Part shown: piece after piece, positions 1 to 24,280 of the stretch | Numbering within the stretch: position 1 is the stretch's first letter | How the letters are laid out: each line of letters opens with the position of its first letter | Assembly: GCA_034336665.1 (NCBI GenBank) | Contig: JAPFBE010000003.1 | Coordinates: 67,893,352 to 67,957,351, forward strand | DNA length: 64,000 nucleotides | Direction of reading: 5' to 3' | From: Luscinia megarhynchos | Taxonomy: Eukaryota > Chordata > Aves > Passeriformes > Turdidae | Notes under the pieces: generated by a model | Seen by the model: the letters and a program-made list of their open reading frames with translations, nothing else | What the model was told of the DNA's origin: nothing | Databases searched by the model: none | Position numbers and translations under genes: made by a program

Positions 1-1206
1 TAATTAAGGCCATTTCAGATGAAGACATTCAAAAGTCAATAACTGCATGAAAATGTGGCCTTAGTCAAAAGACAAAATTGCCAGTGGCTTCAAAGGGAGT
101 TTTCCTGGTTTAGAATTTCAAGGTGATACTTGGTGCCTTTGTATGTGTCTTGCTTAAGGAGAAATATCCCGATTTTAGTTCTCTAGATTGATCTCATTAC
201 TGCTTTCTCTTTGCATATTGCTGATATGGGATTTTCTTTTCTTCTCTCTTCAAATTCGCTGATGCTCCTGCTTGCCTTCATCACTAAAACAAAAGTTAGA
301 CACCTAGAACATGATTACCATTGAGTTGTTAGCAAAGACATCTCTCCCCAAATTGTCAGCAGCTACACCTAAGAGAGATTTTCTTAGGTTGCTCTTCCAG
401 TGCTGATGAACTGCATTATCTGCTGCTCAAAGCTGACAATTGTCCTGACATCAATAACCTAGTTGAAAACACAAAAATGATACCATCACTATAAAACAGC
501 ATATTCCCTTTTCCCTGCCTCATCCTGTGTCCCACAAACCAGTGACCCAACAGGACAGTCAGGCATGAATCTTTAAATCTCTGCAGCCCTCTGTTGTTAA
601 TTTTGCCCAGAGCCTTGTTAGAGCCCCTCTGGCCATCTCCATTGTCACAAGCTGTCTCCTGCATGGTTTGGGTCTTGGTTTTCTGCCATCCACTGGCTCA
701 AAGGCCATAGGGATTAGCAGAAGGCTGATCTTCCTCCTGCAGCTTATGATGGTGATCTCATTCCTGAGTCTGTGTGACATCTTTCCATCTGGAGATGTTT
801 CTTATGTTCACTGTTGTTTCCTCACACAATCTTATCACATCAGCTAGAAACTCCCAGCCAAGTTCCCCGGAGAGAAGAAAGTTTGATCTTTTGCAGGTCT
901 TAGCAGATGTACCTGGGTGTGTCGTGTATGAATTAGTAACAAAATCACAGCTTGACAGCCTGCATGCACTACAGGAACAGTGGGAGAAAAAAAGGCAGAA
1001 TTAAATCAATACAGCAGGGAAAAAAATATCTTCTCACCAACACAGTTAGATTCTGGGATTTATATTCTCTAAACAAAAATAATTTCCTTTGTATTCCTCA
1101 TGAGAAGATGCAGAATTATTTCAAACATATATTAGTCTTGACTGCATTTGAAATATTTTTCAAGTTAATATTTCATCCTTTTCCCTTTTTGGACTTTGTT
1201 CCACAG
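1..1206. other. FLT3 intron sequence, no exon recognised
   Basis: This stretch precedes the first readable FLT3 exon. The upstream exon that should carry the preceding Ig-domain tryptophan and cysteine was not found, so it probably lies left of the window. Nothing else here is supportable. Confidence 0.6.
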
Positions 1207-14450
<13,244 letters not shown>

Positions 14451-15890
14451 TCTGGGTTGTGGATTTGGTCTCAGTATTGTCATAAACTCTGTGTAGGGTG
14501 TTTTATATCAGCTCAAAGAAAAGAAACTGTTACCAACTGCTGCATTGTTTGCATTTCTTGTGGGCCAGTCTGTATTTATGTGAGTTTTTGAGAAGAAGGT
14601 GTAATTCATTTGTTTGAATTTAGCAAACATATCTATAGCAAGACAGGGTTTTTTCCTGCCTCTCTCCAACTGAATATCTTTTTTCCTGGTGTTATGTAAA
14701 TAGTTGCCTAATCAACATATTGAATTCATGCTGTTCTTGCCACATTGCTGGCAAACATGAGAGAATCCACATTTTTTTAGTCAATGTTTACAAAAATCGA
14801 CTCTGCAGCTAAAGAGAGCTGGTGTGATTTCCAGAAGTGCTACTCATATCTTCATCTGCAGATGTCAGTGAGTGTTGGGAAAAAAAAACCCACTGGAGTC
14901 AGCAATTTTAGATGTCCATAATTTACAATTCCATCAATCCTGTTTCGTAAGGAACTCTTAATTTGATGGAGTGCAACTGTCTTATTCTGGACATCTTGAT
15001 GGCTGTGAAGCAGCTGATGGGTGTTCAGTACAGTAGAGTTCATTTTATCAAGATTTACTTGCTCATGTGGCATCTACTCAGCCAGGCTACATTCTGCAAC
15101 TGCTGATGAGAGACAGGCACTCACAGGAGGGATTCCTTCCTACCTAAAATAAGCATCTAAAGTAACCAGGAGGAGTGATATTTGGAGACAACCTTCTACC
15201 TCCCTCGTTTGGAAAATTCAGGTGGTAATCTCCAGTTGCCAGTCTGAGTTACAGCTAATTCCTTTCGTGGAGCTTTGTGTATTTTAATAGCAAGTAAAAG
15301 ATGTTTCATTTTGAAGAAATTATGTTCTGTAATTTAGGAGTGTACTGTCATCACTCCATATTCACAGAATTCAGCCGGAGTGTATGAGCACTGCTGCACT
15401 AAAATGAAAGTATGTCTCTTTAACTTTCTCACAGACTCCCAGGACAATACTCAGAGGCTTGATGTGTTTTCAGTATACTTAAAAAGACAGTTATTTTCTT
15501 TATGAGCTTTAGGAATTCCAAATGCAACTTTCATCATTACTAATAGGACACATTAGTCTTCATCACATGGGATCAAGATGAGAATATATTGTTTAATAGT
15601 TTTTTTCCTCTTTTACATTTTACAAGGTGCTAAGTACAGTTAGGATTTTTCAGTGGCATGTCTTATAAAAGAATAACAGTTTGGATAGAATATGCTATCA
15701 CAGAAATTGAGCTGCTCTTTACTAACACTGTCTGAGAAACAATGTTGTAATACAATGATTATGACTTGTATATTTTTGTTAATGTTATTAATAATTACTG
15801 GTGAATCATCATTTTTTAAAATCAGATACAGACTGCTGAAGGACAATTTGGAGATATTTAGACAGAAATAAATTTTAGCATTTCACTCTC
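14451..15890 (+). other. FLT3: Probable FLT3 3' UTR
   Basis: The stretch is AT-rich with no credible coding frame after the FLT3 stop. The strongest candidate polyadenylation signal is AATAAA at 15867-15872. The end of the transcript is not proven. Confidence 0.5.
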
Positions 15891-18860
15891 TGGAAAATTT
15901 ATATTATTTCTAACATACCCATAACAGTTTGAAAGCATTCATCTGCAAGATGTCACTGTTCAGCCCTGTTAGCACACAGCCTGCAGTGGCTGCACAGTGG
16001 GACTTGAGTGTCCTGTGCAGACAGGAGTTTTCAGCCTCCAAATTTAGAGTAACCTAATGCTGAATAGGTCACTTGCAAGCCTGGCTGGCCCTAGAAACTA
16101 AGCAGATGTGAACTTGGCTCTAAGAGGAGCAGGTGGGAATCCCATGTGCTTAAAAACATGTTAGAGAGTTGTGTCACACGTTTATCCACAAGACTTGAAA
16201 AGAACTGGACATAGATCATCACCACTGAGCTGAGATTTGGGAATATAAAGGCAAATAGACAAATAGTGCTGTTTGGGGATCAGTGTCGTGATTCTCGGGG
16301 GGAAATGCCCATACTTCTCTCATTAGGACCAGACCCCTGATCTGTGCCGCCAGAAGCACGTTGTCCGGAGAAAGTGAGGAATTCCCCCTGTTGTGAATGG
16401 AGAGCTAAGCTTGCTTGAAGCCCTCCAGCAGAGAAGCCTTTAGTCTGAGGTGGATGCCTTAAGCTAGGCACAGGCTGACAGACCCAGCCGTCATTGATCC
16501 GGCACTAGGTGGAGCTCCGCCACCGCGGCAAGGGACGGGGACACGGAGCAGGGCTGGCACTGGCACAGCGCCCGGGCTGGGACAGGGTACAGGACACCCG
16601 CAGCAGGGCTGGGAATGAGGGTGTCAAAAGGACTCCCCGGCCAAAACCTCGTAGCACGGATGAGACAAACCCAGAACCAGCACAAACCACTCCATGCCGT
16701 CCCACCCCCGAGCGTTTTCCCAGCCCTGAGTCGCCGCAGCAGCGACCAAAAGGGTAAGAGACCCTTCTCTGCCCTCCTCTGCTTCTCCACCTCATGCTTG
16801 TGGGTTTGGGATACCTGGGACGGGCTCTGTGGGGTCCCTCTGGGCAAAGCCGGGACTAACCATATGTAAAACCAGAGGAGAAGAGCAGAAGTGACCCTGC
16901 CATGCATGCTAGCAGTGGCCTTCAGTCCACCTGTTCATGGAGGGCACTGTGAAACACGGCAAAGGAAGCCAAGGTCATAGCTGCTCCTGAGCTATTTGCA
17001 GACAGGTTGTATTTTAAGAGTGCAAATTTCTGCTGGAAATTATTTCAGGGGCAAAAAAATCAAAGTATACCGAAGATTGAGTGGATCCCATGGAGCTGGA
17101 TACACCAAATCTCAACCCCCTTCTCCCAGACACAGAATTAGATCAAGTGCTCAGTGGCTCAGGGCTCAGGCTTCCCATTCTACCTTCCCTCCTGCATCAA
17201 TGGGTAATGAATTAGACCATGCAAATAAAAACAGGTTTTTATTTAAAAAAATCACAAAAAGAGCCACTCAGATCTGTGGTTGAGAAGGCCTCAAAAGGCT
17301 TCAGAAAGAGCTGGAACCTGAGCCCAGCTCCTTCTCACCCTTGGTGAGCATCCCAGCACTATGGAATGATCCAGCAGGAGTCCCTGGGCTCGATTCATGC
17401 TTCCTGAAATGCTTTGTAATGAGATAAATACTGCAGCTGCTTAGGGCAAGGATCCTGCCTTATTGGTCACTGACTGATTAAAATTTACCTGTTTAAGGCT
17501 ATGCCAGAAAACTGATAGAGTAACACTCCTAGAAGAAGTGTGGGTGCCCTGGGGCACAATCTGGTTCAGGTATCAGCTGAGAAGGAATTCTGAAGACCTG
17601 CTTGCGGAGAGAGGTGGGCAAGTGGTGGTGCTCCTTTGGTCACCTCCACAGAGGCACATAAAGACTGGTGTGGGATCCAGTTCCTTTAAACACTGCTTAG
17701 CTGGGGTGAAAACAGACAGGAGATCCTGACAGTGACCCACTCCTGCTGCCAGGCATTGCCTACACCTATTCAGGATCATTTGTATCACAGCTAAACTTTG
17801 ACATCAATTTTGGCTGCCCAGAGAAGCCTCTTTCCAGGTGCACTAGGATTCCTCTCCCTTCATGCTCTATGCATCTTCTGGCTGAAGAAAACCCAGAAGT
17901 TACTCCCAATGACAGCACTCCACTCCCACCAATGCCATGACTGCCCCATCTTCACAGAAGGCTTGGAGGCTTCAGATCATCAAAAGAAAGAGGTGCCTAG
18001 CTCTAGTTTCCAACAAATCTGTCTTGGAGAAGTAACTACGTGATGTGTACTGGAGAAGCCTCCTGTGATTAGAGTTGCCCTGGGTGAGGAGGGGCTGTGA
18101 AGCTGAACTGAGGCAGGGCTGGGCTGGTCCCTGGGAGCTGAGTCATGGAGGAGAGCCTGGGGCAGGGGAGTGTGGGCCACAGCTGGGAGCTGCCTCTGGG
18201 TCTGCCTGGCCCTACCTTCAGCTCCTCTTGGGGATTCTTTTCAGACCAGAAGTAAAATGTAGTGAGAGTCCTTTTCCCTCTCAGGAACTAGAATAAAATA
18301 GCTGGGAGCAAATGTGAGATGGTGGAGAGCAGTCAGGTACAAATTTCTCCTTGGAGCCAGAAAGACTAAGGTTTTGGGTTGGGGGTAAAGATTTGTCTGG
18401 GGAGAAAAATGAGTCTTCTTCTGCCTTCCTACAGCCTCATCATTAGGAAAGGTTCCATGTGGGAGCCTTGTCCTGCTCCCTGCCAGGCCAAAGAGGTGCT
18501 TGGCACTTCTCTGCTTTGGACTCCTACATTTCCTAGCACAAAATATTATCCACAAAGCACCATGGGCTTTCAGAGATGTGTACAATTCTGGCCTGGCAAA
18601 CTGACTACATGGGTCAGCAACACCCTGTGCCTCTGCTCGCTGAAGGAGTTTGTAGGACTGGGCTTACCACAGAACACAAGGCTGAGGGAGACACTGGTAT
18701 GGGGCAACCACCCCATAGCATCTTGCCATGGAAGGGCCTGGAGAGAGGGAAGGGCAGGGAAAGATCGGCAAGACTAGCATGTGCTGTGGACATGGGGACA
18801 GCACACCCAAGGGGTTGCATCACCTCCCTCCTCAGGTTTCAGAGCTGGGAAATGTAGAAA
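15891..18860. other. Intergenic, no gene recognised
   Basis: Several open frames of 60-140 codons occur, but none shows splice sites, domain motifs or family resemblance. This is where mammalian URAD would be expected, and I do not see it on either strand. Confidence 0.55.
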
Positions 18861-18879
18861 ACTAATCCGTGAGGAAAGC

Positions 18880-19850
18880 AGTGAGGGCGTCACCCTTCAG
18901 ATTGCCCTTGGGAGGGGGAGATAGCTCGGGGCCAGACACGCTGGTGGCAAAGGTGTGCAAATCATTTAACAGCTCAAATTCGGTGCATTGCTTGGCACGG
19001 GAGACGGCACTCGTGCTAGTGGCTGCATCCCAGCAGCTGGGCCGGGGCTTGAGGAGAGCGGCGTGGCTCTGGGCGAGGAGCGGGAGGCAGCCCGTGCCTC
19101 GGTGCCCGGTGCCGGCCGCGGCTCTCCGCAAGGGCGAGACGTGCGGCTGCGGGGCGCCGCGCATCCCGCGCATCCCGCGCCGGGGAGGAGGGCAGCGGCC
19201 TGCGTGCTGCCCGGAGAGCCCCGGGTGGGCGGGGGTGTCCTGCAGGGGCAGGGGACAACAGCCGAGCCCGGGGCTGTCCCCCCGTGAGAGGCACCGCCCT
19301 CTCGCTCCCGGCCGCGCTGCCGGGACCGGAGCCGGTCCCCCGGCGGGACATGCCAGCAGGGACCGGGCACAAGCGCTCTGCGGGCAGCCGGGGCGCCCTG
19401 CTGCGGCCTTCTTCCTCTGTGACATTTGAAAAAGATAATGAAGTACGGTAAAGTCAAGTAAAGCAAAGTAATAAAATAAAATCCAGCCAAGGCTCTTTCC
19501 TTGGTCAGCACAGGTGTGCCAGTCAGTGGGTCTGGGAGACTGGGGACATCCTCGCCAGCTTCTGGCTGCAGAAGCCTCTGGGGTATCATGCGACTTTTTT
19601 TCCTTCTCCTCTGTTTACGTTTCCTGAGGGGGAGCAGGGCCATGTGAACTCAGGCCCGGCAGCACCTGTGCGAAGAGGCAGGGCTGGCCGGGCCGCAGGG
19701 CCGGCCCGTGGCTGTGCTGGCGCAGGGCGGCTGTGCCCCGCCAGGCACCAGGTGCCTCCTTCCTTCCCCAGTGCTTTCTTCCCAGCAACGCGAATCCGCT
19801 CGGGAGCGGGCGCTCAGCATCTAACCCCCTCCTAGAGGCATGTGCTTAAA
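18880..19850. other. Orphan CpG island
   Basis: This is a GC-rich, CpG-dense block with AT-richer sequence on its left flank. Frames are open on both strands for 180-225 codons, but they are low-complexity Arg/Pro/Gly/Ala translations, as expected in such DNA. It sits about 4 kb upstream of the CDX2 start codon and could be a regulatory island or the promoter of an unannotated RNA. Confidence 0.6.
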
Positions 19851-20060
19851 CAAGACGAGTATCAACCCCACGATAAAAGTATTGGGTTATTCTGCAAGGT
19901 AATCTACATCAAAGCCTCGGGGGCTGCCGGCTTGAAAAGATCCAAGATGTTTTCTAAGTCCTTATCATGTCTGTGCTTAGGGGGAGTCATAAATTCCACA
20001 GGTCGGACTAACTAACACACGATTCCTCCTTCCCTTCTTTCTCCATGGCCGCCAAAGGGC
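19850..20060. promoter_or_regulatory. Candidate CDX2 upstream regulatory element
   Basis: An AT-balanced stretch lies between two CpG-rich blocks. It contains a TCF/LEF-like ACATCAAAGCC, GATA-like CTTATCATG, and a dense non-repetitive core from about 19855 to 20020. WNT/TCF input to CDX2 is established in mammals; assignment of this element is inference. Confidence 0.35.
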
Positions 20061-23000
20061 TTTCAAGAGGGCTTTTTTTTTCTTTACCTCTCTAACAGCA
20101 TTCCCGGTTCCGTGTCGTTAAGGTGCAGGGAGACGGGAAGATCCCCCCCTTCCACCCCACCCCGAGATTCCCCCAAATCACAGGAAAAAAAGGAATTATT
20201 TTAAGCTGCAAAACGAGTAGAAATAAGGACGGTGAATCCGTATCCCCACAGGCGTCCTGACGAGTGGCACAGTCTATGGTGGAGGGGTGGCGGGCGCTGC
20301 TCTCGGCCCTTCTCGGTCCGTCTCTGACTCGGGACGGGCGTCCTCGGGCTGTGCTGCTCGGCCCATTATCCCTCATTCGCCCCAACCCCGTGGGCCAAGG
20401 GCCGAAGCGAGGTGCCCGCTCGGGATCCGAGCACCGCCTGCCCCCGGCACCTCCCCGCAGCCGTGCCGGAATAATGTCGGAAATTATTTTTCCAGATCGA
20501 GTAGTAAGGCTGAGGCTGAAGGAGGAAGGCGGAGAGCCCAGCGTCTGCCCAGGAGGCAGCTCTGGGTGAAACAACCCTACGGGGAAAATATCGAGTTCAG
20601 CGTGGAGGGGCGGGGGAAGATATTTCACTGCGAACGGTGTCCCCCATCAGGCACTTGTCAGCTTGAGAGGCTTTGGGTAGCAGTTCCCCGCTCAGATCAA
20701 ACGAGATAGGGAAAAAAAACCGGAGGAAGCAAGGAGGGAGAGATCAGGCTTTCGCCCATGCTCTGGTGTGGGGTTCTGGTCCCACTATCCCTACTCCTTT
20801 CCCGGACCTGCAGCACTGGGCCGGAGCCGGTGGGAAAACCCGAAACTAAAGTGGAGAGGGAGCAGGCAGAACGGAGGGGAGAAAAGGGGTGAAATTCGGC
20901 CGAGAGATATATCCTCCCTCCCCAACCTCTTTGAGAAGTCCCGATAGCTGAATAGGGCTGGAGGGGGACAAATCATGTGCCAGTCATAACGAGAAGAAGC
21001 CCGAAGGGCGCAAAGGCATCTACGAGTGGATCGCGATCCCTCTTATGTTAAGACAAGTGTCCCGGGCGGCGTGTCCCCATCCCCAGCAGCTGCCATGGGT
21101 CCCGTCCGGGGAGCAGCTGCGCAGCGGCGGAGGATACTTCGCAGCGGGACTTGCCCCATCTCGTCTCCAACCCCTGTTAGGCTAGGACTGGTGAGACCCG
21201 GTCTTTCCAAGTCCTCCCCGTTCTTGGGGGGCAACTGGGATCAGTGTGAGAATGGCAAAGTAGGGAACAGCGCTCTGGCTGCCATTCCAGGTAGTCGCGG
21301 AGTTGCCTCGAAGCCTTATCCTGTTCCTCACCCCGAGACTCTCATCCGATCCCGCGGCCGACGGCCCCCAGCCCTGCCAGCCAGGGCTGGCATCGGGTCT
21401 CACCTCAAAAAGCTGCCACCTGGCTGCCAGGGAGTCACTGATGGAGCCGTAGACACTGAATCGGGCTTTTTCGGGGTTGATCAGTGTTGTAGTGCGTTTT
21501 ATTGCAATATGTCCAGAGTTTTGTCGTTTTAATGGCCCCCTTTCTCCGTTTATGGCATCATCAAATTCGCATCTGCATAGATCGGCTCTGTCGGTGCTTA
21601 TCGGGAGAGGCGATTACATTGAAGGGACACAGCATTTCCTTTCCAGAGTGACATTTCAGCCTCCTGCTCAGACAGCGCTCCAAGCCCCGCTCCCCTCTCC
21701 TCGTTACCCCACCGTCGGGGCGGGGGGAAGGTGTCGCGGTGGGAATAGGCAACCGAGAGAGAAATTCCCTCCAGAGAAAGCGTCTGGCAGGCATCTCTGC
21801 ATCCCTGCTGTTGTGCTGCTGTTACCGTAGGGTCGCAAGCGCGGCCGGCTGCGACAGCCTGCCAACAAGTGACGGTGTGGGCTCGAGCATTCCCGGCTGT
21901 GTGCAGGGTGGGGATACCCCGCTACTCCCAGCCACATTCCGACAGGGCCGTCTGTGGCCTCTTCCCGAGGAGACGTGCTCCATCCTTTCCTACTTGAGCG
22001 TCCTGGTTTCCCAGGGCCACTGACACTGGATCCCCTGGGACATTTCGAGAGATGTCACTGAATTACCCACACTGGCGTTAAAGCATGGCTCCACGTCAGC
22101 CCCACGCTCTGCGCCGAAGGAACGACAGAATGGGGGGAAGGAGGGGGAGATTTTCAGAGAGTGGGTTCGGGCTATCTGCCTTTGCAGAGCTGAAATCTGC
22201 CCTCAGCTGCAAGACACCCCGTCCCAGTGACACTCCGCGGTGTGCAGAACAGCCACCCACATGGAACAAAAGCACCCTTGGGACACGACCGCGTGGATCT
22301 CCGTGTGTAATACCCGGGACACGAGGGTCCGGGACAGCGCGGGGCCCGTCGGGGGAGCCCCGGTAGGACCGAGCCGCAGCCGCCCCAAGGGACCGGGAAA
22401 ACCGGTGAGAACGGCTGAGGCGGTGCTGCGCTGCACCGGCCAAAAGTGCTGGGAAAACGGGGGGACGATCCCGTCCCCATCCATTTTTTTCTCGGCGGGT
22501 GAAAGGTTTCCTCGCTGTGTCATGGGAAAAGATGCGAATATGCAAACGTCGTCTCGCATTGTCCCCGCTCAGGGTGAAAAGTTAAAGCATGAAAGCGGCG
22601 GGGGGAAGCTGAGCGGGGGTCGCCTCTTCAAAGGGGACTGGCTGGGCTGGGGGAGCCGGCTGCCGCTCGCCTGGGAGCCGCCCTTCCAGAGCCAGCATTT
22701 CCAGAGGGTTTCCAGGGAGCTGGGGAGGGAAGAAGTGAGTGTGCCTGGAGGGACAAGCCGTCGGGTTCCCCTCGGGCTCGGCCGCGCTACAGCGAGGGAA
22801 CGGCCCAATGAGGTGACAGGCTCCGGGAGGAGGTTGATGGTTCCCTCCTTGAGGAGAATCATCTCCTGCCTCCGTCCCAAGGCCACACAGGGCGGTGGGA
22901 TTATCGGCCGCTCCAGCGGCGGGTCTGAGGGCAGAGAGTGTTTTAGACGAAGACACCCCCAGTCCCCGTCCTTTCCCGGACCTGCTGGGCGCGCCCGACC

Positions 23001-23380
23001 TCGAAGCTCTGCAGGCACACGCGGAGGAAGGAGACAGCGCCCTTGGAGGGGGGGAATTTCTTCTCTTACCTCGCCTTCATCGCCCATGACCGAGCGGGAG
23101 CGGGTGGGAAGCGTTTTACAAAAAGCAGTAGGCCGTCGCGATGGGGTTTGTTGCTCAAAACAACCAGGACAAAACGGCTTTCTGGATTTTTAATCAAAAC
23201 TCCCTCCTCTTCCGCCCCTTCCCCCCACACCCCCCAATCCCAAAGCGCAGAGAAGAGCTGGCTAAAGGGCTGCCTACAGATCGGCCGTGATACACGGCTC
23301 CCATATTCCCACCCTCGCCCTTAGATCTCCCTCCCTGTCTTTTGCAAGTCTCTTGATTTCATCCTTTGAACCTGTGATTG
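20060..23380. other. CpG-rich upstream region of CDX2
   Basis: This is a long CpG-rich stretch with open frames on both strands, the longest 22240-23193 on the + strand. Its translation is low complexity without a recognisable fold. I treat the region as the extended CDX2 CpG island and regulatory DNA. The AT-balanced segment at 21430-21660 is listed separately. Confidence 0.55.
21430..21660. promoter_or_regulatory. Candidate homeodomain-rich regulatory element
   Basis: An AT-balanced island within CpG-rich DNA contains TTTTATTGCAATATG, CGTTTATGGC (both like CDX/posterior-HOX sites), TTTTAATGG and a POU-like TTCGCATCTGCATAG. The clustering suggests an autoregulatory or HOX-type input. It has not been shown to be conserved. 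Confidence 0.35.
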
Positions 23381-23781
23381 GAGGTTAAAGTGCACCAGGT
23401 TGCAATGGAAGGAGGAAGCTCTTAAACAATAAAGGCTTGAATATTTAGCTGTGATCAGGTCGCTGCCCTCTCCTTATCTTTTTAAATGCAAATCGTCTTT
23501 TAGGGGTAGTAGCTATATACCCAGCGCCTCTCCACGTCACCTGCCTTTGGTGTGTCTGGGCCATTACTAATAGAGCCTTGTAAACAATCGTTAATCATGT
23601 AAGGACTGCCGGCCATTGGATTCGGACCGGGAGCGCGGAGGAGCGCGGAGCGCAGCGCGGGCCCGCGGCCCCTCCGCCTGCCCCCTCCCCGCCCCGGGCA
23701 GCCCGGCCCCAGGCAGCAGCAGGCGCGCCCGGAGAGAGCCCCGAGCAGCATGCGGAGAGCCGCCGCCGGGGCCCCGCCAGC
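23340..23781 (+). promoter_or_regulatory. CDX2: CDX2 promoter and 5' UTR
   Basis: The 440 bp before the CDX2 start codon contain GGTTAAAGTGCACC (nuclear-receptor/HNF4-like), AACAATAAAGG (CDX/HOX-like), a GATA-like CCTTATCT, the octamer-like ATGCAAAT, a TATA-like CTATATACC near 23512, and CCATTACTAATAGAG. The last 150 bp before the ATG are very GC-rich, as for a 5' UTR. The exact transcription start cannot be read. Confidence 0.6.
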
Positions 23782-24280
23782 ATGTACGTGAGCTACCTCC
23801 TGGAGAAGGACGGGCCCATGTACCCCGGCCCGGTGCGGCACTCGGGGGGGCTCAACCTGGCGGCGCAGAACTTCGTGGGTGCCCCGCAGTACGCGGACTA
23901 CGGCGGCTACCATGTGAACCTCGACGGCGCCCAGTCCCCCGGGCCGGCCTGGCCCGCGCCCTACGCCGCCCCGCTCCGCGACGACTGGGGCACCTACGGC
24001 CAAGGGGCGCCGCCGGCCGCCGGCGCCGTGCACGGCCTCAGCGGGGGCTCCCCCGCCGCCCCCATGGCCTACAGCCCCGCCGACTACCACCACCACCACC
24101 ACCCGCACGCCCACCACCACGCCGGCCCCGCGCCGCACTGCTCCGCCGGGGTCGTGCAGCCCCTCGGCGCCGCCGGCGCCGCCGCCAGCGCCGCCCCCGA
24201 GCCGCTGTCCCCCGGCGGGCAGCGCCGCGGCCTCTGCGAGTGGATGAGGAAGCCGGCGCAGCCCCCGCTCAGCAGCCAGG
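23782..24280 (+). CDS. CDX2: CDX2 exon 1
   Basis: The start codon is the first ATG in frame with the conserved MYVSYLL N-terminus. The exon encodes the caudal activation domain, a His-rich segment ([14 protein letters not shown]) and [10 protein letters not shown], ending in phase 1 at a perfect GTAAGT donor. Confidence 0.97.

Noticed and set aside
774..1004. A frame containing LQVLADVPG, resembling a segment of the FLT3 N-terminal domain
   Set aside because: The match is only a few residues and would put an N-terminal domain exon 300 bp before a membrane-proximal exon, which the gene order does not allow.
18862..19643. Overlapping 186- to 225-codon frames on both strands
   Set aside because: Both strands are open at once in a CpG island, as expected by composition; no motif or splice support.
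22240..23193. A 317-codon + strand frame upstream of CDX2
   Set aside because: It lies in CpG-rich DNA where stops are rare, and shows low-complexity Arg/Gly/Pro composition, no domain and open antisense frames.
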